Shown here piece after piece: positions 1 through 8,261 of a stretch of DNA of 64,000 bases. Each line of letters opens with the position of its first letter. Position 1 is the stretch's first letter. This DNA is from Ferranicluibacter rubi (lineage in GTDB: Bacteria > Pseudomonadota > Alphaproteobacteria > Rhizobiales > Rhizobiaceae). A program made the position numbers and the translations under genes. The notes under the pieces were generated by a model. That model did no database searches. It was given only the letters and a program-made list of their open reading frames with translations, and had not been told where the DNA came from. Location of the stretch: the NCBI RefSeq assembly GCF_011603255.1, contig NZ_JAANCM010000009.1:1-64000 (forward strand), read 5' to 3'.

Positions 1-648
1 CGCAGTGAGGCGCTTGGGGGGGGCGGGGCGGAGGCTGGAGGCGAAGAGGCGCCGCGGACGTGCCTCATCCTTCCCGGTTCGCGCGGCTCCGAGATCACGC
101 GGCTGCTGCCGGTGTTCCGCGAGGCGGTGGAGATCATGGCGCGGCGGACACCTGCGTTCCGCTTCGTCTTGCCGACCGTGCCGCGGCAGGCCGAGCATGT
201 ACGGGAGATGGTGCGCGACTGGCCGGTCAATGTCGAGGTGCTGGTGGGAACGCCGGCCAAGTGGCAGGCCTTTGCCGAGGCCGATGTCGCCATGGCGGCC
301 TCCGGCACGGTCATCCTCGAACTCGGCCTTTGCAGCATTCCCGTCGTGTCGAACTACAAGGCGGACTGGCTGATCCGGATGATGCACAAGCGCATCCGCA
401 TCTGGACCGCCAACCTGCCGAACCTGATCGCCGACTATGTGATCGTTCCGGAATATTTTAACGAATCGATCCGGCCCGGCGCGCTCGCCCGCTGGATGGA
501 ACGGCTTGCGCTCGACACGCCGGAACGCCGCGCAATGATCGACGGTTTCGATACGGTGTGGGACGTCATGCGCACGGACGTGCCGCCCGGCGAGCGGGCG
601 GCAGAGGTCGTGCTCGAGACGATGGCAGCGAAGGCTGCACGCCTCTAG
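1..648 (+). CDS. lpxB: Lipid-A-disaccharide synthase LpxB, C-terminal part (5' end outside window)
   Basis: The reading frame is open from base 1 and ends at a TAG at 646-648, giving the last 215 residues. LpxB is the peripheral inner-membrane glycosyltransferase that joins UDP-2,3-diacylglucosamine and lipid X into the lipid A disaccharide. The fragment carries the LPGSRGSEI motif (near residue 27 of the visible part) and the later stretch MAASGTVILELGL, both typical of the GT-B fold nucleotide-binding half of LpxB. The Gly-rich run just before the LPGSR motif is unusually low-complexity. The gene usually closes an lpxD-fabZ-lpxA-lpxI-lpxB cluster, which would lie to the left. Here it is followed by a hairpin and the convergent gph gene. 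Confidence 0.93.
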   Translation, partial: RSEALGGGGAEAGGEEAPRTCLILPGSRGSEITRLLPVFREAVEIMARRTPAFRFVLPTVPRQAEHVREMVRDWPVNVEVLVGTPAKWQAFAEADVAMAASGTVILELGLCSIPVVSNYKADWLIRMMHKRIRIWTANLPNLIADYVIVPEYFNESIRPGALARWMERLALDTPERRAMIDGFDTVWDVMRTDVPPGERAAEVVLETMAAKAARL

Positions 649-700
649 AGGCTGTCAGGTTCGTTCTGAACCAGCCAGACTCTAAATCCCTCTTTTGTCG

Positions 701-743
701 TTTGTCTCTTCGGGATAACCGGATTCCACTTATCCCAGACAAA
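701..743. repeat. Palindromic intergenic repeat between lpxB and gph; possible bidirectional terminator
   Basis: TTTGTCT (701-707) pairs with AGACAAA (737-743), and GGGATAA (712-718) pairs with TTATCCC (730-736), with a small CTTC bulge on one side. The core GGATAACCGGATTCCACTTATCC resembles the short palindromic repeats scattered between rhizobial genes. It sits between the convergent stops of lpxB (648) and gph (754), so it probably ends transcription from both sides. The repeat-family assignment is from memory, not from a search. Confidence 0.65.
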
Positions 744-753
744 CTCTAGCGCG

Positions 754-1470
754 TCAGGCTTTGTCGGCCAGAAGGCGCTCGATGAGATCGGGGGTCAGTT
801 CGGTGAAATGGGTGATGACGATGGTGGGGTCGAGGGTTTCCACGGCGACGTCGGAATAGCCGAAGGGGACGGCGATGGAGGGGATGGCGGCGTTCTGGGC
901 GACGAGAATGTCGTTGCGGCTGTCGCCGATCATCACTGCGCGCCCGGGCGTTCCCCCGGCAAGGCGGATGGTGGCGAGCAGATGCTCGGCATGGGGCTTG
1001 CGGACGTCGAACGTGTCGCCGCCGGTGATCGCCGCAAAGCGGGCGGTGAGACCGAGGGTTTCGAGCAGCGTTCGTGCGAGCATTTCCAGCTTGTTGGTGC
1101 AGACGGCCAGCAGGTAGCCGGCGTCCGACAGCCGGTCCATGGCATCGAGCACGCCGGGATAGGGCATGGAAGCGCCGGGCATCGTGGCGTGGTAATGGGC
1201 GACGAATTCCTTCATCTGCCAGGCGAGATCGTCTTCGCTCAGCGGCTTGCCGCGCAGCTTGAACGTCCGCTCGATCATGGCCTGTGCGCCGTGGCCGACG
1301 AGATGGGTCAGGTCGTCATAGCCGACCGGTGCGAGGCCCGCCTGCGTGACCGCGTGATTGAGGCTCGCGACGAGATCGGGCGCGGTATCGACCAGCGTGC
1401 CGTCGAGATCGAAGACGATGGTGGCGGGGGCCGGGGAGCTGGATGAGGAGGCGCTGGATGAGTGGGACAT
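754..1470 (-). CDS. gph: Phosphoglycolate phosphatase (HAD superfamily)
   Basis: A 238-residue HAD hydrolase that hydrolyses 2-phosphoglycolate, clearing the product made by oxygenation side reactions and DNA repair. The nucleophile motif DLDGTLVD sits at residues 21-28 (Asp21 and Asp23), the helical cap follows, and the metal-binding motif IGDSRND lies near residue 180. Length matches the family (about 220-250). A Ser-rich N-terminal tail precedes the first strand. The frame stays open far upstream, but the ATG at 1470 is the sensible start because homology begins right after it. It is divergent from rpiA, the usual rhizobial neighbour. HAD enzymes vary in substrate, so the exact substrate is inferred from family and context. 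Confidence 0.85.
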   Translation of the reverse strand: MSHSSSASSSSSPAPATIVFDLDGTLVDTAPDLVASLNHAVTQAGLAPVGYDDLTHLVGHGAQAMIERTFKLRGKPLSEDDLAWQMKEFVAHYHATMPGASMPYPGVLDAMDRLSDAGYLLAVCTNKLEMLARTLLETLGLTARFAAITGGDTFDVRKPHAEHLLATIRLAGGTPGRAVMIGDSRNDILVAQNAAIPSIAVPFGYSDVAVETLDPTIVITHFTELTPDLIERLLADKA

Positions 1471-1702
1471 GGTGGCGCGGCCTTTGCGGGTCTGGAGTCC
1501 GGGTCTGGGGTTTGCCTGCCGGGGTATGCGACCGCGGGCGGAAATGCAATCTGTCTCGGTTCGACGGCGATCGGCCGGTCGCTTGAGGGGGCACGTTCGG
1601 CGGGGTGTTCGTGCCAGGGGCTTTCCTCTGTCGCATGGGCCGTGTAAACCTCCGGGCGGCCGGGCCTGCCCGGACCACGGGTTCAACGGGAGACAGCGGC
1701 GC

Positions 1703-2407
1703 ATGGATGCCCGCCACATGAAGATCAAGGCCGCCGAGGCGGCGCTCGCGCATGTCGAGGACGGCATGCGGCTCGGGATCGGAACCGGCTCGACGGCCGA
1801 AGAGTTCATTCGCCTGCTCGCCGAAAAGGTCGCGGACGGTTTTCGCATCGAGGGTGTTCCGACATCCGAGCGCACGGCGCGGCTATGCCTCGACCTCGGC
1901 ATTCCCCTGCGCTCGCTGGACGAGCTGCCGGAACTGGACCTGACGATCGATGGCGCAGACGAGGTCGATTCCAACCTCAACCTCATCAAGGGCGGCGGCG
2001 GGGCGCTCCTGCGGGAGAAGATCGTGGCATCCTCCTCGGCGCGGATGATCGTCATTGCCGACGAGAGCAAGGTCGTGGACACGCTCGGCGCCTTCAAGCT
2101 GCCGATCGAAATCAACCCTTTCGGGCAGAAGGCGACGCTGATCGCCATCGAGAAAACCGCCGCACGGCTGGGGCTTGCGGGCGATCTCACCTTGCGCAGT
2201 TCCGGCGACGGGCTGTTCGAGACGGACGGTGGACATCTGATCGTGGATGCATCTTTTGGCCGCATTCCTGATGCAGATGCGCTGGCGCGCGAGCTGAACG
2301 GACTTCCGGGCGTGGTCGAGCACGGCCTCTTCATCGGCATGGCTTCTCTGGCGATCATCGCCGGCGAGGCGGGTGCCAGGGTGATGACGAGCGCACGATC
2401 GACCTGA
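1703..2407 (+). CDS. rpiA: Ribose-5-phosphate isomerase A
   Basis: A 234-residue cytosolic enzyme interconverting ribose-5-phosphate and ribulose-5-phosphate in the pentose phosphate pathway. Visible motifs are [11 protein letters not shown] near residue 30, TIDGADEVD near residue 85 (catalytic Asp region), [11 protein letters not shown] near residue 97, and PIEINPFG near residue 135, in the order expected for RpiA. The start chosen is the ATG at 1703, with GGGAG ten bases upstream; the ATG at 1718 is an alternative. The upstream 230 bases, shared with divergent gph, contain a 7-bp dyad (1651-1657 with 1668-1674). A DUF2059 gene follows after 68 bases, possibly cotranscribed. Confidence 0.93.
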   Translation: MDARHMKIKAAEAALAHVEDGMRLGIGTGSTAEEFIRLLAEKVADGFRIEGVPTSERTARLCLDLGIPLRSLDELPELDLTIDGADEVDSNLNLIKGGGGALLREKIVASSSARMIVIADESKVVDTLGAFKLPIEINPFGQKATLIAIEKTAARLGLAGDLTLRSSGDGLFETDGGHLIVDASFGRIPDADALARELNGLPGVVEHGLFIGMASLAIIAGEAGARVMTSARST

Positions 2408-2475
2408 TCCCTATTCCCATTTACCGGACGCGTCGAACCGGCGCGACGCCCAAGAACACACAGGAGCTTTTTCGC

Positions 2476-3039
2476 ATGAACAGATTTGCAGGCCGGGTCC
2501 GCGTCTTGACCACCTTCGTCCTTCTCGCCACCACGGCACCGGCAGCCTTTGCGCAGGACGTGACGGAAGACCACCTGAAGGCCGCGCGCGCCGCCATCTC
2601 CGCCATCGGTGCCACCGACAATTTCGACAACATCCTGCCAAACCTTGCCGAGCGCCTGAAGGCCAACCTGATCCAGTCCTCGCCGAACTATCAGGACCTG
2701 ATCTCCTCGACCATCGACGCCAAGGCGCTGGAACTGGCCGGCCGCCGCGCCGATCTGGAGCGGGAAGCCGCGACCATCTATGCCAAGACCTTCACCGTGG
2801 AACAGCTCAACGCCATCAGCGCCTTCTACCAGTCGGAAGCCGGCAAGAAGCTGCTGAACGACGGCCCGATCGCGTCCCGGGAAATGCTGAAGGCGGCCGA
2901 CATCTGGGCGGCCGGCGTTTCGCGCGACCTGAACGCGGAAGCCACTAAGTCGCTGCAGGCAACGCTCGCCCCGCCGGCCGACGCCGCTGCCGGCCAGGCT
3001 CCGGCCGCACCGGCACCCGCAGCGACACCGGCGCCCTGA
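2476..3039 (+). CDS. DUF2059 family secreted protein
   Basis: A 187-residue protein with a signal peptide (Arg at positions 3, 7 and 9, hydrophobic core to about residue 22, cleavage after AFA at about residue 26). The mature part is helical and matches the DUF2059 pattern, with the signature stretch AISAFYQSEAGKKLL near residue 115. The tail is rich in Ala and Pro. DUF2059 proteins are periplasmic and of unknown function. The ATG at 2476 has the ribosome site CAGGAG about ten bases upstream. The gene sits between rpiA and gor, as in other rhizobia, and is followed by a terminator, so gor is a separate unit. Confidence 0.8.
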   Translation: MNRFAGRVRVLTTFVLLATTAPAAFAQDVTEDHLKAARAAISAIGATDNFDNILPNLAERLKANLIQSSPNYQDLISSTIDAKALELAGRRADLEREAATIYAKTFTVEQLNAISAFYQSEAGKKLLNDGPIASREMLKAADIWAAGVSRDLNAEATKSLQATLAPPADAAAGQAPAAPAPAATPAP

Positions 3040-3073
3040 GGCTATCGCTCGATCATCTTGATGACGTCTTTGC

Positions 3074-3104
3074 GCCCTCCGGACCTTCCGGGGGGCTTTT
3101 CTTT
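3074..3104 (+). terminator. Rho-independent terminator after the DUF2059 gene
   Basis: GCCCTCCGG (3074-3082) pairs with CCGGGGGGC (3088-3096) with one G-U pair and a five-base loop, followed by TTTTCTTTT. It ends the rpiA-DUF2059 unit 35 bases after the stop. Confidence 0.85.
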
Positions 3105-3199
3105 TGTCGGTCCGGCGCACTATATCAGTCGCATGCCAACGGGCAGCGCCGGACGTGACCGCGCCGCGCCCGCCTCTTCTCGGTTCCCGGAGCCCTTCC

Positions 3200-4588
3200 A
3201 TGACATCTTACGATTATGATCTCTTCGTCATCGGCGGCGGGTCCGGCGGGGTGCGCAGCGGGCGCGTTGCGGCATCGCTCGGCAAGAAGGTCGCGATCGC
3301 CGAGGAATTCCGCTACGGCGGCACATGCGTCATTCGCGGCTGCGTGCCAAAGAAACTCTACGTCTATGCCTCGGCGTTCTCGACCGATTTCAAGGATGCC
3401 GAAGGCTTCGGCTGGACGGTCGGGGAGACATCCTTCGACTGGCATAAACTGGTGGCGGCCAAGGAAGCCGAGATCACCCGGCTGGAAGGGCTCTATCAGA
3501 AGGGGCTCGCCAATGCCGGCGCGGAGATTTTTCACACGCGGGCGGAGCTGGTCGGGCCGAACAGCATAAAGTTGATCTCGACCGGTCGCATCGTGACCGC
3601 GGAGCGGATCGTGATCGCCGTCGGCGGACGTCCGGCCCCGCATGATGCGCTGCCGGGCCATGAGCTGACGATCACCTCCAACGAGGTGTTCGACCTGCCC
3701 GAACTGCCGAAATCCATCCTGATTGCCGGCGGCGGCTATATCGCCGTGGAATTCGCCAACATCATGCACGGGCTCGGCGTCGAGACGACGCTGATCTATC
3801 GCGGCAAGCAGATCCTCTCGCGGTTCGACAACGACATGCGCGAGGGCCTGCAGAAGGCCATGACCGACAAGGGCATCCATATCCTCTGCGAGGACATCAT
3901 CGAAACCATTTCGGACGCCGAGGCTGGCGGGCGGCTGGTGACGACGCTGAAGGGCGAGATTCTGACGGTGGATCAGGTGATGCTGGCGCTCGGCCGCGTG
4001 CCCAACACGGAAGGCCTCGGGCTGGAGGCTGCGGGCGTGAAGACCGACCATCAAGGGGCGATCGTCGTGGACGCGTTCTCGCGCACCAGCGCGCCGGGCG
4101 TCTATGCGCTGGGGGACGTGACCAACCGCGTGCAACTGACGCCGGTCGCCATCCACGAGGCGATGTGCTTCATCGAGACGGAGTACAAGGGCAACCCGAC
4201 CTCGCCCGACCATGACCTGATCGCCACCGCCGTGTTCTCCCAGCCGGAAATCGGCACCGTGGGCCTGTCGGAAGACGAGGCCGCGCGCACGCTGCCGGAT
4301 GTCGAGATCTACCGGACGGAGTTCCGGCCGATGCGCGCCACGCTGTCGGGCCGCTCCGAGAAGACGATCATGAAGCTGGTCGTGAATGCGGAAAACCGCA
4401 AGGTGGTCGGCGCGCATATTCTGGGCCCAAGCGCCGGCGAGATGGCGCAGCTTCTCGGCATCTCGCTGAAGGCAGGTGTCACCAAGGACGATTTCGCCCG
4501 GACGATGGCCGTGCATCCCACGGCGTCGGAAGAGCTGGTGACGATGTATGCACCGAGCTACCGGCTGCGCAACGGCGAGCGGGTGTAG
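3200..4588 (+). CDS. gor: Glutathione reductase (NADPH)
   Basis: A 462-residue flavoprotein that reduces glutathione disulfide with NADPH in the cytosol. It shows the FAD-binding GGGSGG at residues 12-17, the redox pair Cys43 and Cys48 in GGTCVIRGCVPKK, the NADP Rossmann motif GGGYIAVEFA near residue 176, the second FAD motif YALGDVTN near residue 305, and the C-terminal HPTASEE with His439 and Glu444, the acid-base pair of the active site. The frame is open upstream, but the ATG at 3200 precedes the homologous part. Length matches bacterial Gor. It lies downstream of rpiA and the DUF2059 gene. Confidence 0.93.
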   Translation: MTSYDYDLFVIGGGSGGVRSGRVAASLGKKVAIAEEFRYGGTCVIRGCVPKKLYVYASAFSTDFKDAEGFGWTVGETSFDWHKLVAAKEAEITRLEGLYQKGLANAGAEIFHTRAELVGPNSIKLISTGRIVTAERIVIAVGGRPAPHDALPGHELTITSNEVFDLPELPKSILIAGGGYIAVEFANIMHGLGVETTLIYRGKQILSRFDNDMREGLQKAMTDKGIHILCEDIIETISDAEAGGRLVTTLKGEILTVDQVMLALGRVPNTEGLGLEAAGVKTDHQGAIVVDAFSRTSAPGVYALGDVTNRVQLTPVAIHEAMCFIETEYKGNPTSPDHDLIATAVFSQPEIGTVGLSEDEAARTLPDVEIYRTEFRPMRATLSGRSEKTIMKLVVNAENRKVVGAHILGPSAGEMAQLLGISLKAGVTKDDFARTMAVHPTASEELVTMYAPSYRLRNGERV

Positions 4589-4791
4589 AGCCGGATCGGC
4601 CTCGGCCGACGCGCCGGCTTCGATGATCGGGAGGGATGCCGGGTGAGTGCCGCGAGAAGCGGCACGAGCCAGCGCAGGCCATCCCAGGTGGTGTCGTCGA
4701 GCGGATCGGCGAAGACGTCGATTTTCCGCTTGCCGTGCGGGCGGGTGTTGTTACGGCCTGTTAGGGCGAGGATAAGAAGCTGGTCTCGCAT
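4558..4791 (-). CDS. Small hypothetical protein, divergent from the LysR gene
   Basis: A 77-codon frame starting at the ATG at 4791. On this strand AAGGAG stands seven bases before the ATG, a near-ideal ribosome site, which is the main reason to list it. The product starts MRDQLLILALTG, then has a polar stretch, a hydrophobic patch (LRWLVPLLAALT) and a very basic Arg/Pro-rich end. Its last 31 bases overlap the 3' end of gor on the other strand. It is divergent from the LysR gene with a dyad between them, the usual arrangement of a LysR regulator and its target. I do not recognise the family; it could be a truncated remnant or spurious. Confidence 0.3.
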   Translation of the reverse strand: MRDQLLILALTGRNNTRPHGKRKIDVFADPLDDTTWDGLRWLVPLLAALTRHPSRSSKPARRPRPIRLYTRSPLRSR

Positions 4792-4856
4792 GGGGCTCTC
4801 CTTCTCAAGGTGCATGATGGGGAGATAGCCGTCTGCCGCGCGCGATCGTAGACGCG

Positions 4857-4880
4857 GGAATGAAAGGGGCGTTTCATTCC
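4857..4880. promoter_or_regulatory. Perfect 9-bp dyad, candidate LysR-type operator
   Basis: GGAATGAAA (4857-4865) and TTTCATTCC (4872-4880) form an exact inverted repeat with a six-base GGGGCG spacer. The core ATGAAA-N6-TTTCAT contains the T-N11-A interrupted dyad that LysR-type regulators bind. It lies 62 bases before the LysR start codon and 66 bases before the divergent small ORF, where an autoregulatory site would be expected. Confidence 0.5.
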
Positions 4881-4941
4881 TGCAGGGAGGCCACCTTTCG
4901 TCCTGGTGCTATAAGGGCCAAGCGCGTGAAGGGGACGGACG

Positions 4942-5802
4942 ATGGACGAGACGGCTTGGGACGACCTGCAACTCTTTCTGCATGTGGCGATGGCGGGCGG
5001 CCTGAGCGCTGCAGCGGTGCGCACGGGCCTGAGCGCACCGACGATCGGACGCCGGATGCTGGCTCTGGAAAAATCCCTCGGCCGCTCCCTGTTCGAGCGT
5101 AGCCAGCAGGGTTACCGGCTGGCGCATGACGGCGAGATCCTGCTCGGCCATGTTCGTGGCATGCAGGCTGCCGTGGCCGGAATTGCCGGGTGGCGGTTCG
5201 AGCTTCCCATCGTAACGCTGGCCGGCGACAGCTGGACGGCCGGGTTCATGGCCGACCATATCGATGTGCTGCGGGGGCCGTTGGATCGCTTCCGGCTGTG
5301 CTGTCGGGACACGACAGAGGAACTGGCCTTTCGCGGCGTGGATGTCAGCCTGCTTCCCAAGGCACCGGCCGGCGGCAATGTCGCGGCGTTGCGATCGATC
5401 GGCATGCGCTATGCCGTCTATGTCGCGCGGCAGGCGCCGGCGGAGACGCGGGGGCGATGGATCTCGATGTCCACGGATACGGCGCGGCTGGCGCCGGAGC
5501 GCTGGGTCTTCGAGAACCATGAGGCCGACATCCACACCTGGACGACGAGCTTCGACCTTCTTCACCGGCTGGTGCGCAACGGGGCGGGGCGCAGCCTGAT
5601 GCCGGTTTTCGTGGGGGATGCCGATCCGGAGCTGGAGCGGATCGGCGAACCCGTCGCAGCACTCGATCATGCGCTCCATATCGTCAGCCACGACGACGAG
5701 CGGCATCGCCCCGAGGTGCGGCTGGTGATCGAGCGTCTGGCGGCGCTGCTAAAAGCCAAGGCGGGCCTGTTTTCCGGGCAATCCGTCATGGCGCCGGCCT
5801 GA
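4942..5802 (+). CDS. LysR family transcriptional regulator
   Basis: A 286-residue regulator. The N-terminal winged helix-turn-helix spans about residues 4-65, with the LysR signature seen in LSAAAVRTGLSAPTIGRRMLALEKSLGRSLFER. The rest is an effector-binding domain without a recognisable specificity motif. LysR proteins usually control a divergent gene and themselves; the dyad at 4857-4880 fits that. The ATG at 4942 has GGGGACGG upstream. The gene ends 166 bases before aroG, which has its own promoter, so cotranscription is not needed. Effector and targets are unknown. Confidence 0.85.
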   Translation: MDETAWDDLQLFLHVAMAGGLSAAAVRTGLSAPTIGRRMLALEKSLGRSLFERSQQGYRLAHDGEILLGHVRGMQAAVAGIAGWRFELPIVTLAGDSWTAGFMADHIDVLRGPLDRFRLCCRDTTEELAFRGVDVSLLPKAPAGGNVAALRSIGMRYAVYVARQAPAETRGRWISMSTDTARLAPERWVFENHEADIHTWTTSFDLLHRLVRNGAGRSLMPVFVGDADPELERIGEPVAALDHALHIVSHDDERHRPEVRLVIERLAALLKAKAGLFSGQSVMAPA

Positions 5803-5858
5803 GCGTCAGGCACGGCGAACGCCGGGGCGGCCGCGGCCGACAGAGCCGGCGACGGGCT

Positions 5859-5886
5859 TTGCAAGCGGCATCTTAACGTCTATAAG
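5859..5886 (+). promoter_or_regulatory. Candidate sigma-70 promoter of aroG
   Basis: TTGCAA (5859-5864) and TATAAG (5881-5886) are separated by 16 bases. Transcription would start near 5893 and give a leader of about 75 bases with two hairpins before the aroG start. Confidence 0.5.
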
Positions 5887-5899
5887 CCCGCATCGAAGA

Positions 5900-5949
5900 G
5901 GGCGCCGGAGGAGGCGCCCCGTGCGACGAGGCCCGCCGATTGAGGCGGG
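5900..5949 (+). promoter_or_regulatory. Two tandem GC hairpins in the aroG leader
   Basis: GGGCGCC (5900-5906) pairs with GGCGCCC (5913-5919) around a GGAGGA loop. CCCGCC (5932-5937) pairs with GGCGGG (5944-5949) around a GATTGA loop. Both fall in the predicted 5' leader, the second ending 19 bases before the aroG ATG. Neither is followed by a T-run, so simple attenuation is not evident. They could also be the 3' end of the LysR transcript. Confidence 0.5.
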
Positions 5950-5968
5950 ACCGTGAAAGGCGATCGAG

Positions 5969-7348
5969 ATGGCACAGAACTGGACACCGACCAGCTGGAG
6001 GCAGAAGCCTATCAGCCAAGTTCCCGACTTCCCGGATGCATCCGTCCTGGCGGCGACCGAGGCGCAGCTTGCGACCTATCCGCCGCTCGTCTTTGCCGGT
6101 GAAGCGCGCAACCTGAAGAAGGCGCTTGCCAATGTTTCCGAAGGCCGCGGCTTCCTGCTGCAGGGCGGCGACTGCGCCGAGAGCTTTGCCGAGCACGGCG
6201 CCGATACGATCCGCGACTTCTTCCGCGCCTTCCTGCAGATGGCTGTGGTGCTCACGTTCGGTGCCCAGCAGCCGGTCGTCAAGGTCGGCCGCATCGCCGG
6301 TCAGTTCGCCAAGCCCCGCTCGTCCAACATCGAGCGGCAGGGCGACATCGAGCTTGCGAGCTATCGCGGCGACATCATCAACGGCATCGACTTCACGCCT
6401 GAGTCGCGCATTCCGAACCCGGAACGCCAGATCATGGCCTACCGCCAGTCGGCGGCGACCCTGAACCTGCTGCGCGCCTTCGCGATGGGCGGCTACGCCA
6501 ATCTCGACAATGTGCACCAGTGGATGCTCGGCTTCGTCAAGGACAGCCCGCAGGCCGAGCGCTACCGCAAGCTCGCCGACCGGATTTCCGAAACGATGGA
6601 CTTCATGAAGGCCATCGGCATCACGCCGGAGACGAACCCGTCGCTGCGCGAGACCGATTTCTTCACCAGCCACGAGGCGCTGCTGCTCGGCTACGAACAG
6701 GCGCTGACCCGCGTCGATTCGACCTCGGGCGACTGGTACGCGACATCGGGCCACATGATCTGGATCGGCGACCGCACGCGCCAGCCGGACCATGCCCATG
6801 TCGAATATTGCCGCGGGATCAAGAACCCGATCGGCCTGAAATGCGGTCCGTCGATGACGGCCGACGGGCTGATCGAGCTGATCGATATCCTCAACCCTGC
6901 CAACGAGGCGGGCCGGTTGACGCTGATCTGCCGCTTCGGCCACGACAAGGTTGCCGAGCACCTGCCGCGCCTCATCCGCGCCGTGCAGCGCGAAGGCAAG
7001 AAGGTCGTGTGGTCCTGCGACCCAATGCATGGCAACACGATCACGCTCAACAGCTACAAGACCCGGCCGTTCGAGCGGATCCTCAGCGAAGTGGAAAGCT
7101 TCTTCCAGATCCACCGTGCCGAAGGCACGCATCCGGGTGGTATCCACATCGAGATGACAGGCAACGACGTGACGGAATGCACGGGCGGCGCCCGCGCACT
7201 CTCGGGTGCCGACCTTGGCGACCGTTACCACACGCATTGCGACCCGCGCCTCAACGCCGATCAGGCGCTGGAACTGGCCTTCCTGCTCGCCGAGCGGATG
7301 AAGGGCGGACGCGATGAGAAGCGGATGCTCGTCAACGGCTGGGCATAA
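5969..7348 (+). CDS. aroG: 3-deoxy-7-phosphoheptulonate synthase, class II (DAHP synthase)
   Basis: A 459-residue class II (plant-like) DAHP synthase that condenses phosphoenolpyruvate with erythrose-4-phosphate, the first step of the shikimate pathway. Characteristic stretches are [11 protein letters not shown] near residue 67 (metal-binding Cys), [12 protein letters not shown] near residue 108, [11 protein letters not shown] near residue 350, and the C-terminal HTHCDPRLN near residue 420. Length fits the class (about 450-475). The ATG at 5969 has GAAAGG upstream. A strong terminator follows. Symbols vary (aroF, aroG, aroAII); in rhizobia this is often the only DAHP synthase, but that cannot be judged from one window. 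Confidence 0.93.
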   Translation: MAQNWTPTSWRQKPISQVPDFPDASVLAATEAQLATYPPLVFAGEARNLKKALANVSEGRGFLLQGGDCAESFAEHGADTIRDFFRAFLQMAVVLTFGAQQPVVKVGRIAGQFAKPRSSNIERQGDIELASYRGDIINGIDFTPESRIPNPERQIMAYRQSAATLNLLRAFAMGGYANLDNVHQWMLGFVKDSPQAERYRKLADRISETMDFMKAIGITPETNPSLRETDFFTSHEALLLGYEQALTRVDSTSGDWYATSGHMIWIGDRTRQPDHAHVEYCRGIKNPIGLKCGPSMTADGLIELIDILNPANEAGRLTLICRFGHDKVAEHLPRLIRAVQREGKKVVWSCDPMHGNTITLNSYKTRPFERILSEVESFFQIHRAEGTHPGGIHIEMTGNDVTECTGGARALSGADLGDRYHTHCDPRLNADQALELAFLLAERMKGGRDEKRMLVNGWA

Positions 7349-7387
7349 GCCGCCGTCGATGATGTGACGTCCTTGCCAAGTTTGCAG

Positions 7388-7415
7388 GGGCCGGAGAGCG
7401 ATCTCCGGCCCTTTT
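7388..7415 (+). terminator. Rho-independent terminator of aroG
   Basis: GGGCCGGAGA (7388-7397) pairs perfectly with TCTCCGGCCC (7402-7411) around a GCGA loop, followed by TTTT. Confidence 0.92.
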
Positions 7416-7464
7416 GCTGTCTGCGCCTCTGGTGGGATCGAGCCGAACGTTCAGCGAGAGCCCC

Positions 7465-8010
7465 TCAGTTCCGCTTGTTCTCGTAGGCTTCGAGACGGTC
7501 GTGGAGGCGGGCGATGTTGGCCTGAAGGGTGGCGATTTCCTTGAGGAGGACGTCGTCGATCTTGTGGTGGATGGAGATGAGTTCGATCTCCGACTTGAGG
7601 TTCACTTCATAGTCCTTCGAGGCATTCAGCCGGTCCTTGGCGGCCTCGCGGTTCTGCGACATCATGATGACCGGCGCCTGCAGGGCGGCGACCATGGAGA
7701 GGACGAGATTGAGGAAGATGAAGGGGTAGGGATCGAAGGCTTCGCTCTGGGTGAGGAGGAGGGTGTTCACCAGCGCCCAGGCGGCGAGGAAGACGAGAAA
7801 GCTGATGATGAAGGCCCAGGAGCCGCCGACGCGGGCGATCTGGTCGGCGAGGCGATCGCCAAAACTCTGGCTTGCGACGAAGCTGGCATTGACGTCCTCC
7901 GACAGTGTCTGGCGCGCATGCGCTCTTCCGATCACGCGGCGCTCGACCGCGCCGAGGGCTGCCGCCGGTTTGTTGAAGAGGCGGTGCGAGATATCTTCGA
8001 TGGTGGACAT
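7465..8010 (-). CDS. DUF1003 domain membrane protein
   Basis: A 181-residue protein with two predicted membrane segments (about residues 65-85 and 97-115). The stretch DPYPFIFLNLVLSM followed by QAPVIMMSQNR is the DUF1003 signature, and a C-terminal coiled coil (about 140-178) ends ENKRN. The family is widespread and uncharacterised. The ATG at 8010 is the only good start. It is convergent with aroG and divergent from the chemoreceptor gene, whose upstream region it shares. Confidence 0.82.
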   Translation of the reverse strand: MSTIEDISHRLFNKPAAALGAVERRVIGRAHARQTLSEDVNASFVASQSFGDRLADQIARVGGSWAFIISFLVFLAAWALVNTLLLTQSEAFDPYPFIFLNLVLSMVAALQAPVIMMSQNREAAKDRLNASKDYEVNLKSEIELISIHHKIDDVLLKEIATLQANIARLHDRLEAYENKRN

Positions 8011-8120
8011 GCGGGCTCCGGGGTCCTGAAACGCTCTGTGAGAGCGATACCGCCCTGTTTTCGGCGAAACTGTGTCGTTTCGCGGCAGGGTGTAAAAGTG
8101 GGGAAAATGCGGAAGGTAAG

Positions 8121-8135
8121 TTAAGTCTTAGTTAT
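8121..8135 (+). promoter_or_regulatory. CtrA-like box upstream of the chemoreceptor gene
   Basis: TTAA-GTCTTAG-TTAT matches the alphaproteobacterial CtrA consensus TTAA-N7-TTAA with one mismatch. It lies 126 bases before the chemoreceptor ATG (8262). CtrA controls motility and chemotaxis genes in many alphaproteobacteria, so the position is plausible; binding is not shown. Confidence 0.4.
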
Positions 8136-8261
8136 TCGTTTCCGCGCTAAAAATGAAACCGCGCGATGTGCGAAACTCCCCTTATGCGCCTTGTCGGACA
8201 TCATGTCCTCCCGCTTCTTAACTGTCTTTGCGCGGTGATGCGCTTCACCGGAGTTTTTCGC

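Noticed and set aside
754-3201. An 815-codon minus-strand frame covering gph, rpiA and the DUF2059 region
   Set aside because: Only the last 238 codons match a HAD phosphatase; the rest lies opposite two well-supported plus-strand genes, so the true gph starts at 1470.
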